From: an uncultured Prevotella sp.
GTDB taxonomy: Bacteria; Bacteroidota; Bacteroidia; Bacteroidales; Bacteroidaceae
Reading direction: 5' to 3'
DNA: 64,000 nt
NCBI GenBank assembly: GCA_902798285.1
Contig: CADBVZ010000011.1
Coordinates: 62,001 to 126,000, forward strand
This document shows, one piece after another, positions 32,714-42,465 of the stretch. The translations under genes were made by a program, and so were the position numbers. The notes beneath the pieces are model-generated. The model was not told the origin of the DNA. It saw nothing but the letters and a program-made list of their open reading frames with translations, and did not search any database. The stretch's first letter is position 1, and each line of letters begins with the position of its first letter.

Positions 32714-32727
32714 CGCAACGCATTGCG
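32714..32727. promoter_or_regulatory. Second LacI-type operator, 3 nt past the GH31 stop
   Basis: CGCAACGCATTGCG differs by one base from the palindrome at 32508. Two sites 206 bp apart could support looping. Confidence 0.65.
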
Positions 32728-32730
32728 AAA

Positions 32731-34890
32731 CTACTCGCGCAAGAAGACGGGGATGTGGCCCTTGTCGACTGGCGTGGTAACGTATTGTCCACCATCGTAG
32801 CGCTTATTTGTACGTTGGTCTTTCCAGCCGCCTGCGTTCTTGGGCAGATAGGTGGTCCACTCCGTTACGCCCGGCTCGGTGATAGGACTGATGAGCAGAT
32901 CGGGGCCGAACATATATTCGTATTTCTGCTTCAGCGCCTCTGGGTCGTCAGCAAAGTCGAACACGAGGGGGCGCATCAGCGTATAGCCTTCGGTAGAGAT
33001 GCGCTCTGCACACTTCTTGATGTAAGGCAGCAGGCGCGAGCGCTCCTTGATGCACTCACGGATGATTGACTTGGCCTCCTCGCCATAGTTCCAGGGCTCG
33101 GTGTTGCTCATATAACCATGAACACGCATCAGGGGCAGATAGACACTCGTCTCGATCCAGCGCAACATACGCTCGATATAATCCTGATTGGTGTACTGAT
33201 CCATTGGACGGAAAAATCCACCTGCATCGTAGGTCCACCATGGGATACCGGCAGCCTGCATACCCAGACCGGCTGTGATCTGACGGCGGAAGGTCTCCCA
33301 GTCGTTACCAACATCGCCACTCCACATGGCTGAGCCATAACGCTGAATGCCCGGGAAGGCGCAACGGGTGAGGATCATAGGCTCCTTGCCAGCCTCGACG
33401 AGTCCCTCGTAAACAGTCTTGTTCACCAACAAGGGATAGACGTTGCGGACCTGTTCACCACTCCATTTGCCATTGTTCACACGACGGCCTGCTAGATCAT
33501 CGTTCTCGGGTTCGGTAGCATCCTGCCACCAGGCATCGATGCCTAAGGGCACCAAGCGCTCACGGAAATTCTTCCAGTAAGCCCCTGCTGCTTCGGGATT
33601 GAAGAAGTCGATCCAATCGGTCTCGGGGATGTAATACTGTGCCTGCTCCATCTGCTTACCCACCTCGGAGGTCTTGTCGATCTTGGACCATACGCTCAGC
33701 ATGAGCTTCACGCCCATTTGGTGGAGACTATCGGTGAGCGCCTTGGGATCGGGGTAGAAGTCCTCATCGAACTTCATGGCGTTCCATCCGTGCTTGCCCC
33801 ACCACTGCCAGTCTTGTACAATCATGCTCAGGGGCATATCTTCAGCTTGGAAGCGACGGGCTGTTTGCAGAATCTCGTCAGAGGAGTGGAAACGCTCGCG
33901 ACAATGGATATAGCCCAGTGCCCACTCAGGCATCAGCGGACAAGGACCAGTCAACTCACGATAGGCAGCAATGATCTCATCGGGGGTGCCGATGAAGACA
34001 GTATAATCCACGGCCTGAGCGATGGGCGAGCGGAAGGTAGTTTGATTTTCTACCTTATTATAAAAGAGGGTGGGCTGATCGTCCTTGGTGAGTTCGGCAG
34101 TGAGCAGATGCTGGCCGGCCGAGAGATGAACGATGGCAGAGGCTGTAGGGGGCAACCAGAGGTTCTGCATCTCGATAACGGTGGTGCCATCGATCGAGAG
34201 GTTATGGCGGCGAGCCATCTTCTGACCTACATCGAGAAGAAGCGAATAATCGCCAGCCTCCGTGATGTTGATGGTGGCTTCGAAGATATGGCGCTCGCGA
34301 ATTTCCTTTTTATTACCTTCGGTACTTGTCACGTCGACTTCCTCCTTCTTCCCTTGGCCTTCGGCCTTCGTCAGACTAACATTCTGCGAGCTGGGGTTGA
34401 ACTCCGTGAGTCCGTAGTTGTTCCACAGAATACCATAACCCTTACTTGAGATCAGCATGGGGATGGAGATTTGCGTGTTGACCTGTGTGAGTCTTCGCGA
34501 GAGTCCACGTACGTTGCTATAGCCATCCTGGAACTGCCCCAGTCCGAAGAGGTATTCATCCTGAGGAGAGGCGAACGAGAGGGTGGCCTCGCCATCCTTC
34601 AACTGATGGTTGGTGGCCGTAAATATGCGTTCGCCTTTGGCGTTAGAAATGCTCAGTGTGCGATGTGCAGGGTCGATGGCAACGGAGATGTCCTGCTGCC
34701 CCTTGAATGCTTCCGTCTTGACGTAAAGCCACTCTGGCAGAGAGCTCTTGATGTCGCCTTGGGCATACTGAATACGGACGGCATTCTTGGTCATAGGCGT
34801 GATGGTGAGGCGCCCCTCAGCGAAGGGCACCTGTGCCATGGCGTTGAGGCAGAAAGCCATCAACAGCGTTAAAGTTTGTATTTTTTTCAT
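32731..34890 (-). CDS. GH31 alpha-glycosidase (alpha-xylosidase/alpha-glucosidase type), secreted
   Basis: 719 residues, signal peptide ending LNAMAQ. N-terminal beta-sandwich (to about 150). A carbohydrate-binding-like insert, roughly 170-270 (ITEAGDYSLLLDVG...), resembles PA14. The catalytic barrel has the nucleophile in IDAWWQDATEPEN (about residue 457) and acid/base in MWSGDVGNDW. The insert arrangement resembles bacterial alpha-xylosidases acting on xyloglucan side chains, but alpha-glucosidase cannot be excluded. It is the last gene of the hemicellulose operon and overlaps the esterase gene by 4 nt. Confidence 0.88.
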   Translation of the reverse strand: MKKIQTLTLLMAFCLNAMAQVPFAEGRLTITPMTKNAVRIQYAQGDIKSSLPEWLYVKTEAFKGQQDISVAIDPAHRTLSISNAKGERIFTATNHQLKDGEATLSFASPQDEYLFGLGQFQDGYSNVRGLSRRLTQVNTQISIPMLISSKGYGILWNNYGLTEFNPSSQNVSLTKAEGQGKKEEVDVTSTEGNKKEIRERHIFEATINITEAGDYSLLLDVGQKMARRHNLSIDGTTVIEMQNLWLPPTASAIVHLSAGQHLLTAELTKDDQPTLFYNKVENQTTFRSPIAQAVDYTVFIGTPDEIIAAYRELTGPCPLMPEWALGYIHCRERFHSSDEILQTARRFQAEDMPLSMIVQDWQWWGKHGWNAMKFDEDFYPDPKALTDSLHQMGVKLMLSVWSKIDKTSEVGKQMEQAQYYIPETDWIDFFNPEAAGAYWKNFRERLVPLGIDAWWQDATEPENDDLAGRRVNNGKWSGEQVRNVYPLLVNKTVYEGLVEAGKEPMILTRCAFPGIQRYGSAMWSGDVGNDWETFRRQITAGLGMQAAGIPWWTYDAGGFFRPMDQYTNQDYIERMLRWIETSVYLPLMRVHGYMSNTEPWNYGEEAKSIIRECIKERSRLLPYIKKCAERISTEGYTLMRPLVFDFADDPEALKQKYEYMFGPDLLISPITEPGVTEWTTYLPKNAGGWKDQRTNKRYDGGQYVTTPVDKGHIPVFLRE

Positions 34891-35969
34891 TTAGTTTCCT
34901 TTTTGCTGAACTTCTTCTCCTTGTGCCTGCATTCCTTTTCCTTCTTGCTGCACTCCTTGTCTTTCTTGCAGCATCCCTTTTCCTTGTCGCAGCACTTCTT
35001 CTCTTTACTGCAGCAAGCGTCTTTCTCGCGGACGCAGTTCAGGAAGTGTACCATCTTCTGCAGGTTCTCTTCAGTGTACATCTCTGGACCACCGTGATTG
35101 CCCTCGGCGGGGAAGGTGGCTTCGGTCTTTACACCAGCAGCCTTCAGTTGCTCGAAGAACATCTTTCCCTGACAGTTGGGTACTACGCGATCCTTATCAC
35201 CATGGAAAATGATGATGGGGGGATCGTTGGGGTCTACATAGTGGTTAGCACTCAGACTAATATACTTGTCGGGCTCCTTGGCAAGTTTCGAATTAAGCAG
35301 CACATCCTCAGGTGAGTTCTCACCCATCTTCATGCCTTCGCCACAGTCCATGGCCGTCAGGTCGATTGGACCACTCCAGTCGCAGGCAGCGTTTACGGCA
35401 CTGCACTCCTGCAGATAGTTGCCCACATTACCCTCGAGGTCGATATCGACTGAGCCCACCTTGGTCTGCTTGGTGCCACTGGTGGTAGCAGCCGTAGAAG
35501 CGAGATGTCCGCCAGAAGAGAATCCGCTGGTGGCGATGAACGAGGTATCGAACTTATAGGTCTTTGCCTCTCCACGTACGAAACGGATGACGGCACGGAT
35601 ATCATGAATCTGTGCAGGCCACTTGGCGTCCATGCTACTGCGGTGGTTCGGACAAACCACAGCATAGCCAGCATCCAACAGTGACTTGACGATGGTGCCC
35701 AGATCGGCCATACCCTTGCCATTATTGTTGAACCAGGCACTTCCATAGATGTGGATCACCACGGGATAGGCCTCCTTCTCCACCTTGGGCAGGTAGATGT
35801 CGCAGGTGTGGTAAACCTGATCGTCGCCAGCGTAGTTTACATCCTTCCATTCCTGGGAGGTCTCGAGTTTAATCTGCGGAGCCTGGAATCCTCCGAATCC
35901 GCCTGCAGGTTGTGCCATAGCGATGGAGGCTACGCACAACATGATAGTTGACAATAAAGTCCTTTTCAT
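34887..35969 (-). CDS. Secreted alpha/beta-hydrolase esterase with Cys/Lys-rich tail
   Basis: 360 residues, signal peptide ending IAMAQ. The esterase/lipase fold has HIYGSAWF (oxyanion region), nucleophile S151 in GFSSGGH, the Asp in FHGDKDRVVP and His in EGNHGGPE. Such enzymes deacylate plant polysaccharides. The last about 48 residues are an odd extension of repeated CC-x-KEK units (ACCSKEKKCCDKEKGCCKKD), with nine cysteines, not expected for the family. It could bind metal or attach the enzyme to something. Coupled by ATGA to the GH31 gene and 12 nt after the GH3 gene. Confidence 0.8.
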   Translation of the reverse strand: MKRTLLSTIMLCVASIAMAQPAGGFGGFQAPQIKLETSQEWKDVNYAGDDQVYHTCDIYLPKVEKEAYPVVIHIYGSAWFNNNGKGMADLGTIVKSLLDAGYAVVCPNHRSSMDAKWPAQIHDIRAVIRFVRGEAKTYKFDTSFIATSGFSSGGHLASTAATTSGTKQTKVGSVDIDLEGNVGNYLQECSAVNAACDWSGPIDLTAMDCGEGMKMGENSPEDVLLNSKLAKEPDKYISLSANHYVDPNDPPIIIFHGDKDRVVPNCQGKMFFEQLKAAGVKTEATFPAEGNHGGPEMYTEENLQKMVHFLNCVREKDACCSKEKKCCDKEKGCCKKDKECSKKEKECRHKEKKFSKKETK

Positions 35970-35981
35970 TGTTACAATTGT

Positions 35982-38348
35982 TTATTTAGATACGATACTT
36001 TCTGAGAAATAATAGTCGCGAAGCGGCTTGGTATAGCTCTGACCCTTTACTTCCACCTTTTGTTCGAGTTTGATGTCCTGCGAAGAGGAACCCACCTTTA
36101 CTAGGAATGTGCCAGGTTCGATATTCCACTCACGGACATTGCCTTTATGGGTGTAGAAACCAAACTGCTCCAGATAGAGATGGGTGGTCACCGTCTTGGT
36201 CTGTCCAGGTTCCAACGAGATACGGACGAAACCTTGCAACTGGATGGGACGGATGTTCTGATTCTCGCTGGTGGGCGAGATGTAGATCTGGGCAACCTCG
36301 TCGGCCTTGAACTTACCCGTGTTCTTCACCAGGAAAGTCAGTTCTACGTATGGTTCGGTGGTCTTAACCTCATTAGCCACCTGCAGGTTCTGATACTCAA
36401 ACGTGGTGTAGGTTAAACCATAGCCAAAGGGCCATGCTATCTTAGAAGCGAGAGGTGAGTCGCCTGAGGTGAGATAATTATAGCAGATGGGCTCGTTGAG
36501 CTCCGTGTTAGGATAGCTCACAGAGAGCTTGGCTGAAGGTGATACATTGCCATACAGGATATCAGCCACAGCGTTTCCACCTTCCTCACCTGGATACCAG
36601 GCCTGAATTACGGCTGCACACTTCTCTGCGAGACCAGAGACAACCTGTGCGCGACCTCCGAACATTACCAATACAACAGGTTTGCCCGTCTTGATGAGTT
36701 CCTCGACATACTGCTCTTGTTTGCCAGGCAGACGGAGACCCTGACGATCGCGATTCTCGCCACAGAGCATCACGTTCTCACCAACAGCAGCAATGATGAC
36801 ATCAGCATCCTTGGCCATCTTGAGGGCTTCGGCCTTGTCGGCCTTCTCGCCTGAGTCAACCATACGATGCAGCAGCTCATACTCCCAAGCACGTGCATCG
36901 CCCAGCTCACTGTACTTAGTCTCCACCTCTTCTGTCCAGTCGCAACCACGAGCATACATCACGTTAACACCCTTGGGCTTCTTATTCTGCATACCCTCCA
37001 GCAGTTTGACGATGTGGGGATTCTCTGACTTGTAGTCCACCATCTTCCAGAAGTAAGACATGGCTGGATAGGTATAGTCGCCACACATAGCCCAGATACT
37101 ATTGGCATTAGGACCGGTCAACAATACGTTCTTGACTTCCTTCAGAGGCAGTACACCATTGTTCTCCAACAGCACAACAGATTGGCTAGCGATGTCGTAG
37201 GCAGTCTGACGTTCCTCGGGGCTGTCGAGCTGGATGTCCTCCTTGGAATACAGGTAAGCATCCTTATCGAATAATCCCATGCGGAACTTGATACGAAGCA
37301 CATTCTTCACGGCACGCTCAAGTACCTCAGGCTTCACCAGACCTTTGTCGATGGCCTCCTGCAGATATTGGTAGTTGGCTCCGTGGGGGAAGTCTACGTC
37401 GTTACCATTATTGATGGCAGCAGCGGCTTTTTCTACCACTGTCTCGATATTAGGAATCTGGTCGATGGCCGTATAGTCGCTCACCACCATACCGTCGAAG
37501 CCTACGTAGCCACGCAGAATGTCCTGCAGGATCTCGCTATTGGCCACGCAACGTGTTCCGTGCACATCGTGATAGCCAGGCATCACAGCCACACTACCCG
37601 TCAGACGGATCATGGCCTCGTGAGGCAAGAGAATCTCTTCCATCATCTCCTTCTCCTCAGCATCACCTCCGCCGCCATAGCCGAGATAGTGCTTCGAGCA
37701 GGCTCCCACGCCTTTCTTCAAGTCGCCCTGCTGGAGTCCCTTCACAAAGGCTGTTCCCATGACTGCCGACAAGTAACCATCCTCGCCATACGACTCTTCC
37801 AGACGATTGAAACTGGGATTGCGACATACGTCTACCATGGGCGAGAGAGCAAAGATACCACCCATCTTACGCAACACGGTACTTGTCTGACGGGTCTTCA
37901 ATTCTGCCAGTTCAGGATTGAACGATCCGGCCTGACCTATCTGCTGAGGATAGATGGTAGCCCCCAGGGTGTTGACACCTGAAAGCACCTCCTCGTGCAA
38001 CAGGGCAGGGATGCCGTTGGGGGTGTTGTGCATCAGCCAGTCCTGGATGGCGATAGCACGATCGCGAAGCTCCTGTGGCTCACGAGGCTTTTGCATACAG
38101 AACTGCGAGAAGTGTCCGATACCAAAGGGTATCAGCTCCTTACACTTCGCTGTGTCCAACTTTCCATTTTCGTCGAAGAGTTCGTCCATATACATACTCC
38201 TCAACTGTGCGATGCGCTCCTCCTGAGGCATCTTCTGGTAGAGCTCATCAATCTGCTGCTCTATGTCCGCAGGGGCATTACATCCTACCAATAGTGTGCC
38301 AAAGCACACAAAAACGAAACTTTTTAGGCTATACTTCTTCATAGACAC
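35982..38348 (-). CDS. GH3 beta-glycosidase lipoprotein (BglX/xylosidase type)
   Basis: 788 residues. Lipobox LLVGC (C23). GH3 domain features: ALLHEEVLSG, LSPMVDVCRNPSFNRLEESYGED, SKHYLGYG, and nucleophile Asp in MVVSDYTAI (SDY in place of the common SDW). The GH3 C-terminal domain (AAVGENVMLCGENRDRQGLRLPG) and a final fibronectin-III-like domain (GFVRISLEPGQTKTV) are complete. It likely cleaves beta-xylosides or beta-glucosides from hemicellulose oligosaccharides. It lies 15 nt after the esterase-GH43 gene and 12 nt before the esterase gene, within one operon. Confidence 0.9.
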   Translation of the reverse strand: MSMKKYSLKSFVFVCFGTLLVGCNAPADIEQQIDELYQKMPQEERIAQLRSMYMDELFDENGKLDTAKCKELIPFGIGHFSQFCMQKPREPQELRDRAIAIQDWLMHNTPNGIPALLHEEVLSGVNTLGATIYPQQIGQAGSFNPELAELKTRQTSTVLRKMGGIFALSPMVDVCRNPSFNRLEESYGEDGYLSAVMGTAFVKGLQQGDLKKGVGACSKHYLGYGGGGDAEEKEMMEEILLPHEAMIRLTGSVAVMPGYHDVHGTRCVANSEILQDILRGYVGFDGMVVSDYTAIDQIPNIETVVEKAAAAINNGNDVDFPHGANYQYLQEAIDKGLVKPEVLERAVKNVLRIKFRMGLFDKDAYLYSKEDIQLDSPEERQTAYDIASQSVVLLENNGVLPLKEVKNVLLTGPNANSIWAMCGDYTYPAMSYFWKMVDYKSENPHIVKLLEGMQNKKPKGVNVMYARGCDWTEEVETKYSELGDARAWEYELLHRMVDSGEKADKAEALKMAKDADVIIAAVGENVMLCGENRDRQGLRLPGKQEQYVEELIKTGKPVVLVMFGGRAQVVSGLAEKCAAVIQAWYPGEEGGNAVADILYGNVSPSAKLSVSYPNTELNEPICYNYLTSGDSPLASKIAWPFGYGLTYTTFEYQNLQVANEVKTTEPYVELTFLVKNTGKFKADEVAQIYISPTSENQNIRPIQLQGFVRISLEPGQTKTVTTHLYLEQFGFYTHKGNVREWNIEPGTFLVKVGSSSQDIKLEQKVEVKGQSYTKPLRDYYFSESIVSK

Positions 38349-38363
38349 ATTTATTTTATTCTT

Positions 38364-41300
38364 TTATTTTTGGAACTTCCAATAGTCAAGTCTTGTTTCG
38401 TTTTCAACGTTGCTGAAGCAGAGATACAAATCGTGAACACCCTGAGCGTCCTCTACCTTCGTGCTGAAGGTCTTGTACTTCTCCACGTTACCCGTCTTGC
38501 CGATAGTAGCTTCACCGATGACGGCTCCATCCTGACCATCGATACGAAGGGTAACCTTGCAGCTTCCTGTGGAGGCCGCCGTGATATTGAATTTCTTGGC
38601 ACCTTCGCCAAAATCTACACCACGCAGTTTGATAAACTCGCCATCGTTGATGTCGAAGATGTACATGTTCTTCTTACCCGTCGATGTGGGCATATCGGCT
38701 ACCACACCCGTGTTCTCGATGCCCATCTTGGCACTCTTCAGTCCGTAGCCCCAAGCCATTGTCTCAGCCTCCACACGTTCGTAGGGATTCAACCAGCAGA
38801 GCTGTTTGATGGGCTCCTGGTCGAGCCAGTAGGGTACTTCCTGAATGGTTCCGTCCTCGTTGTAGGTAATCTCGGCGGCAGATACACTACGGCGCTCGTG
38901 GTGTACGAACGTGTCGAGGTGCATCAGGTCGTAGTTCTGACCGAATACATAAGAATGACCCTTGAAGTCGCAGATACCGGGGTGATTACCACGATCGCGC
39001 AGCGTGGGTCGCATGATATAGTTCTTCCACTCCCAAGGACCAGTGGGCGAATTGCTCATAGCATAGCCCAAGGCCTCAGGACAACAGGTAGAGGCGTAGG
39101 CGCAATAGTAGTGACCATTGCGCTTATAGAACCACGGTCCCTCTTGATAATGCTTTATATGAGGCAACTTCACCACCTCACTCTTGAGTGAGATCATGTC
39201 GTCGTTCAACTTGGCGTAGAAGGTATAGGGATTGCCCCAGTAGAGATAGGCCTGTCCGTCTTCATCTGTAAAGACGGAGGGGTCGATGTCGTACCAGTTG
39301 CTCTGGTCCCATACCAATGGCTTACCTATGGGATCTTTGAAAGGGCCATAGGGTGAATCGGCCTCGAGTACGGCGATACCATGTCCGTGGAGTGGGGCAT
39401 AAAGGTAATACTTCCCGTTGCGCTCTACCGTCTGGATGGCCCAGGCACCGTTCTCACGACTACGCCAGGGAATATCCTTCAGCGAAGCCACAGCACCATG
39501 CTCCGTCCAGTTCACCATGTCGGTGGTGCTCCACAGCAGCCAGTCGTACATAAAGAAACCTGCTGAGTTCTTCTCGTTTAGATCGGGGATGTCCTCAGGT
39601 GAGGCATCGTGCGAAGTAAAGAGGAACAGACGGTCGCCTACCACCAATGGTGAGGGGTCGGCCGTGTATTTGGTCTGAAACAAAGGGAGGTTCATACTGA
39701 TCTCACCCTTGGCAGCACGCTGCAGCATCAGTGAGTCGAGCAGCGACTCCAAAGCGTGACGACGCTCGGGCCAGTTGGCATAATCGTCAGCCTTCAGGAC
39801 ATACGCCTTCTTACCACCACACAGCTCTTCCTTCTCACAACGTTTTTCGGCTCTCTTATCGCATCTGTGGCAATCTACCACGATGCTGAATGGTGGCAGT
39901 TTCTTGTTGGCGATGAACTTGTCGGCCATCACATCGGCGCCACCAATCTTAAACCAGCTCTCAATGGTGTCGTCCTTGCCAGGAACCAATACAATTTTGA
40001 ATTCAGCCTTGCCTTCTGCAGGACGATACCAAGCCGTCTGCGCATTCAGGTCATAGCTCACGATACCATGCTCCATCTCGCCCATGGTGGCATAGGTGAA
40101 AGTGGCAGCGGGGTTGCTGCAGACGCTGGGCTTGAAACCCTTCGAGGGGGCGAGATACATATTCTGCGGATCGGCCACAGGCGTACCGTCAACAATGTAG
40201 TAATAAGTGAATGTCTCGTAGATGTGCTCGTCGAGCTCTGCAGTCCAGATGCCGTCGCTGTCGCGCTCCATAGCTTTGGGCTTGGGCAGGATCTCTGCAG
40301 CCAATAGCACTTCCTTGGCCTCAGGGGCCTTCATACGGAAGATCACGCTGTCGTATTTGTATTCAGGCGAGATGATGGGCTTGGGGAAGAGACGGGCCAT
40401 GACACCCGCTGTAAACTGTGCCTCCTTACCTGTAGCGGGCTTCGTGAGCTGGGCGTTCTTCATCGCCTCTGCCGATGCCTCGGGGTTGAAGAGCAGGGGC
40501 AGGGTCTTGCTCAGGAAATACTTGGCATTCATCCAGGTGTGACCGAACTTGTCGTGGGTGTATTCCTTCACACAGGTGATACCGTGCTTATCGAGGAACT
40601 CCGTATAGTCTCGGGCATTACCGTAGAGGAAATCATCCGTTCCCACACCCAACCAGAACAGACGAATCTTGCTGTTCGTATCCTTGGCGTTGTCGTAAAC
40701 GTTAGGCAGGGTGGTAGCTGTAAACGAACTGTAGCTGCACAGGTAGGCAAACTTATCCAGATGTGTCAGTCCGTTGGCCAGAGCCTGGTTGCCACCACGT
40801 GAGAATCCGCCGATGGCACGATGATCGGCATCGTTGATGGTGCGATAATGACTCTCGATATAAGGCATCAGATCATCGTTCAGATCTTGACTGAACACAT
40901 CTCTGCCAAACATGGTCTGGGGTGCGCCTGAGGCTGATGCCGGTGGGGTAACGAGCAACTTATAGGGATTGCCGTAGGGCAATACCACAATCATTTCCTT
41001 TGCCTTGCCTTCTGCCAACAAGTTGTCGAGGATATAGTTCACGCGACCAACCTTGTAATACACCTCCTCAGTATCAGTAGTACCACTGATACAATAGAAC
41101 ACAGGGTATTTCTTGTCCTTATTCTCCTTGTACTTCGGGGGCAGATACACGACGGCCTGGTTCGTGGCGCCTAGGCTCTTCGAGTAGTAGTGAATATACT
41201 CCATACGTCCATGGGGCACGTCCTTGATGTCGTGTGCCAGACTTCCCGTCTTGGCAGGAATCTCCAGCAGCGAGTTCTTGAAGCCCTCGTTGGGGAAGTA

Positions 41301-41576
41301 CTGCGGATTCTTAGGATCCATCACGCTCACCCCGTCAACAATGAAGCAGTAGGGGTACATGTCGGGGGCAGCAGGTCCGAGGGTGACTTCCCACAAGCCA
41401 GTTTCTGCGTTGCGCTTCATATCGTTACGCCCAGCAAACTGCACGTCAACCTGAACGCTTTTAGCCTGATCATTCTTGTACTGGAAGGTTACGGTTCCAT
41501 CATCATGACAGATGTTCTGAGCAGTGGCCCAACATGCCATGCCCATGAATAGTTGTAATAATAGAGTCTTTTTCAT
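38364..41576 (-). CDS. Bifunctional CE1-type esterase - GH43 glycosidase
   Basis: 1070 residues from the ATG at 41576; the longer start adds 14 atypical residues. Order: signal peptide (ending CWATAQ), CBM48/E-set domain (to about 115), CE1 esterase domain with GGFSRGGNQAL nucleophile elbow and final HTWMNAKYFL histidine, a second E-set domain (about 395-500), a short Cys/Lys segment (HRCDKRAEKRCEKEELCGG), a five-bladed GH43 propeller (TADPSPLVVGDRLFLFTS; IDPSVFTDEDGQAYLYWG), and a C-terminal CBM6-like domain (RVEAETMAWGYG). It would remove feruloyl or acetyl esters and arabinose or xylose from xylan in one protein. First gene of the operon. Confidence 0.85.
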   Translation of the reverse strand: MKKTLLLQLFMGMACWATAQNICHDDGTVTFQYKNDQAKSVQVDVQFAGRNDMKRNAETGLWEVTLGPAAPDMYPYCFIVDGVSVMDPKNPQYFPNEGFKNSLLEIPAKTGSLAHDIKDVPHGRMEYIHYYSKSLGATNQAVVYLPPKYKENKDKKYPVFYCISGTTDTEEVYYKVGRVNYILDNLLAEGKAKEMIVVLPYGNPYKLLVTPPASASGAPQTMFGRDVFSQDLNDDLMPYIESHYRTINDADHRAIGGFSRGGNQALANGLTHLDKFAYLCSYSSFTATTLPNVYDNAKDTNSKIRLFWLGVGTDDFLYGNARDYTEFLDKHGITCVKEYTHDKFGHTWMNAKYFLSKTLPLLFNPEASAEAMKNAQLTKPATGKEAQFTAGVMARLFPKPIISPEYKYDSVIFRMKAPEAKEVLLAAEILPKPKAMERDSDGIWTAELDEHIYETFTYYYIVDGTPVADPQNMYLAPSKGFKPSVCSNPAATFTYATMGEMEHGIVSYDLNAQTAWYRPAEGKAEFKIVLVPGKDDTIESWFKIGGADVMADKFIANKKLPPFSIVVDCHRCDKRAEKRCEKEELCGGKKAYVLKADDYANWPERRHALESLLDSLMLQRAAKGEISMNLPLFQTKYTADPSPLVVGDRLFLFTSHDASPEDIPDLNEKNSAGFFMYDWLLWSTTDMVNWTEHGAVASLKDIPWRSRENGAWAIQTVERNGKYYLYAPLHGHGIAVLEADSPYGPFKDPIGKPLVWDQSNWYDIDPSVFTDEDGQAYLYWGNPYTFYAKLNDDMISLKSEVVKLPHIKHYQEGPWFYKRNGHYYCAYASTCCPEALGYAMSNSPTGPWEWKNYIMRPTLRDRGNHPGICDFKGHSYVFGQNYDLMHLDTFVHHERRSVSAAEITYNEDGTIQEVPYWLDQEPIKQLCWLNPYERVEAETMAWGYGLKSAKMGIENTGVVADMPTSTGKKNMYIFDINDGEFIKLRGVDFGEGAKKFNITAASTGSCKVTLRIDGQDGAVIGEATIGKTGNVEKYKTFSTKVEDAQGVHDLYLCFSNVENETRLDYWKFQK

Positions 41577-41615
41577 ATTTGTTGTTGATAATGATTGATC
41601 TGATCTTTGAGCCTT

Positions 41616-41623
41616 CAAAAGTA
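41616..41623 (-). promoter_or_regulatory. -7 box of the hemicellulose operon
   Basis: Minus-strand TACTTTTG lies 40 nt upstream of the esterase-GH43 start. It abuts the trp terminator and lacks a good TTTG -33, so an activator may be needed. Confidence 0.5.
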
Positions 41624-41659
41624 CGAAAAAAAACCGGAACAGCTGTAGGGCTATTCCGG
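41624..41659 (-). terminator. trp operon terminator
   Basis: GCTATTCCGG and CCGGAACAGC pair (one G-U), followed on the minus strand by eight T residues; it is 27 nt after the trpA stop. Confidence 0.85.
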
Positions 41660-41685
41660 AATTTAATGTTTTTTGTGAAAACGGT

Positions 41686-42465
41686 CTATTTTGCCAAGGC
41701 GTCCATCAGATTATCGAGCGCCTTCTCCGCATCACCCTCAGCCTCACTGAGTAGGGTGACGAACTTTGAACCGATAATAGCACCAGCTGCATTGTTCAGA
41801 GCAGCTTTCAGCGTCTGGGCGTTGCTAATGCCAAAGCCTATCATACGTGGGTTGCGGAGGTTCATCGCATTGATTCTGCGGAAATACTCCTGCTTCTGTT
41901 CGTCGAAGCTCTTCTGTGCTCCTGTGATGGCAGCACTCGATACCATATAGATGAAACCGTCGGTATTGTCGTCGATGAATCTGATGCGCTCCTCACTCGT
42001 TTCAGGGGTGATGAGCATGATGATGCGCAGGTCGTATTTATCGGCTATGGGTTTCACAATATTCTGATAGTCTGCAAAGGGTAGATCGGGAATGATGGCA
42101 CCACTCACACCACTCTCCACACACGACTCGCAAAATTCTTCGATGCCGTAGTGCATAATGGGATTCAGATAACCCATCAATACCAAGGGGATTTGCACCT
42201 GGTCCTTAATCTCCGCCAATTGTGCGAAAAGTTTCTTCAGAGTCATACCATTCTTGATGGCCTGAGTGGCAGCACTCTGGATCACAGGACCGTCAGCCAA
42301 CGGATCGCTGAAGGGGATACCTACTTCAATCATGGCGATGCCACGTCGCTGCATCGCGAGGATGACGTCGCCCGTTCCTTCCAAGGTGGGGCAGCCTGCA
42401 CAGAAGTACAGACTCAACAACTTCTTGTCGCCACGCTGGGCAAATATTTGATTAATCTTATTCAT
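41686..42465 (-). CDS. trpA: Tryptophan synthase alpha subunit
   Basis: 259 residues, the usual TrpA length. It splits indole-3-glycerol phosphate into indole and glyceraldehyde 3-phosphate. Catalytic E47 and D58 lie in [24 protein letters not shown] and GAIIGSKFV form the phosphate site. Last gene of the trp operon, overlapping trpF by 4 nt, and followed by a terminator. It would need substrate from TrpC, whose gene is not in this operon. Confidence 0.97.
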   Translation of the reverse strand: MNKINQIFAQRGDKKLLSLYFCAGCPTLEGTGDVILAMQRRGIAMIEVGIPFSDPLADGPVIQSAATQAIKNGMTLKKLFAQLAEIKDQVQIPLVLMGYLNPIMHYGIEEFCESCVESGVSGAIIPDLPFADYQNIVKPIADKYDLRIIMLITPETSEERIRFIDDNTDGFIYMVSSAAITGAQKSFDEQKQEYFRRINAMNLRNPRMIGFGISNAQTLKAALNNAAGAIIGSKFVTLLSEAEGDAEKALDNLMDALAK

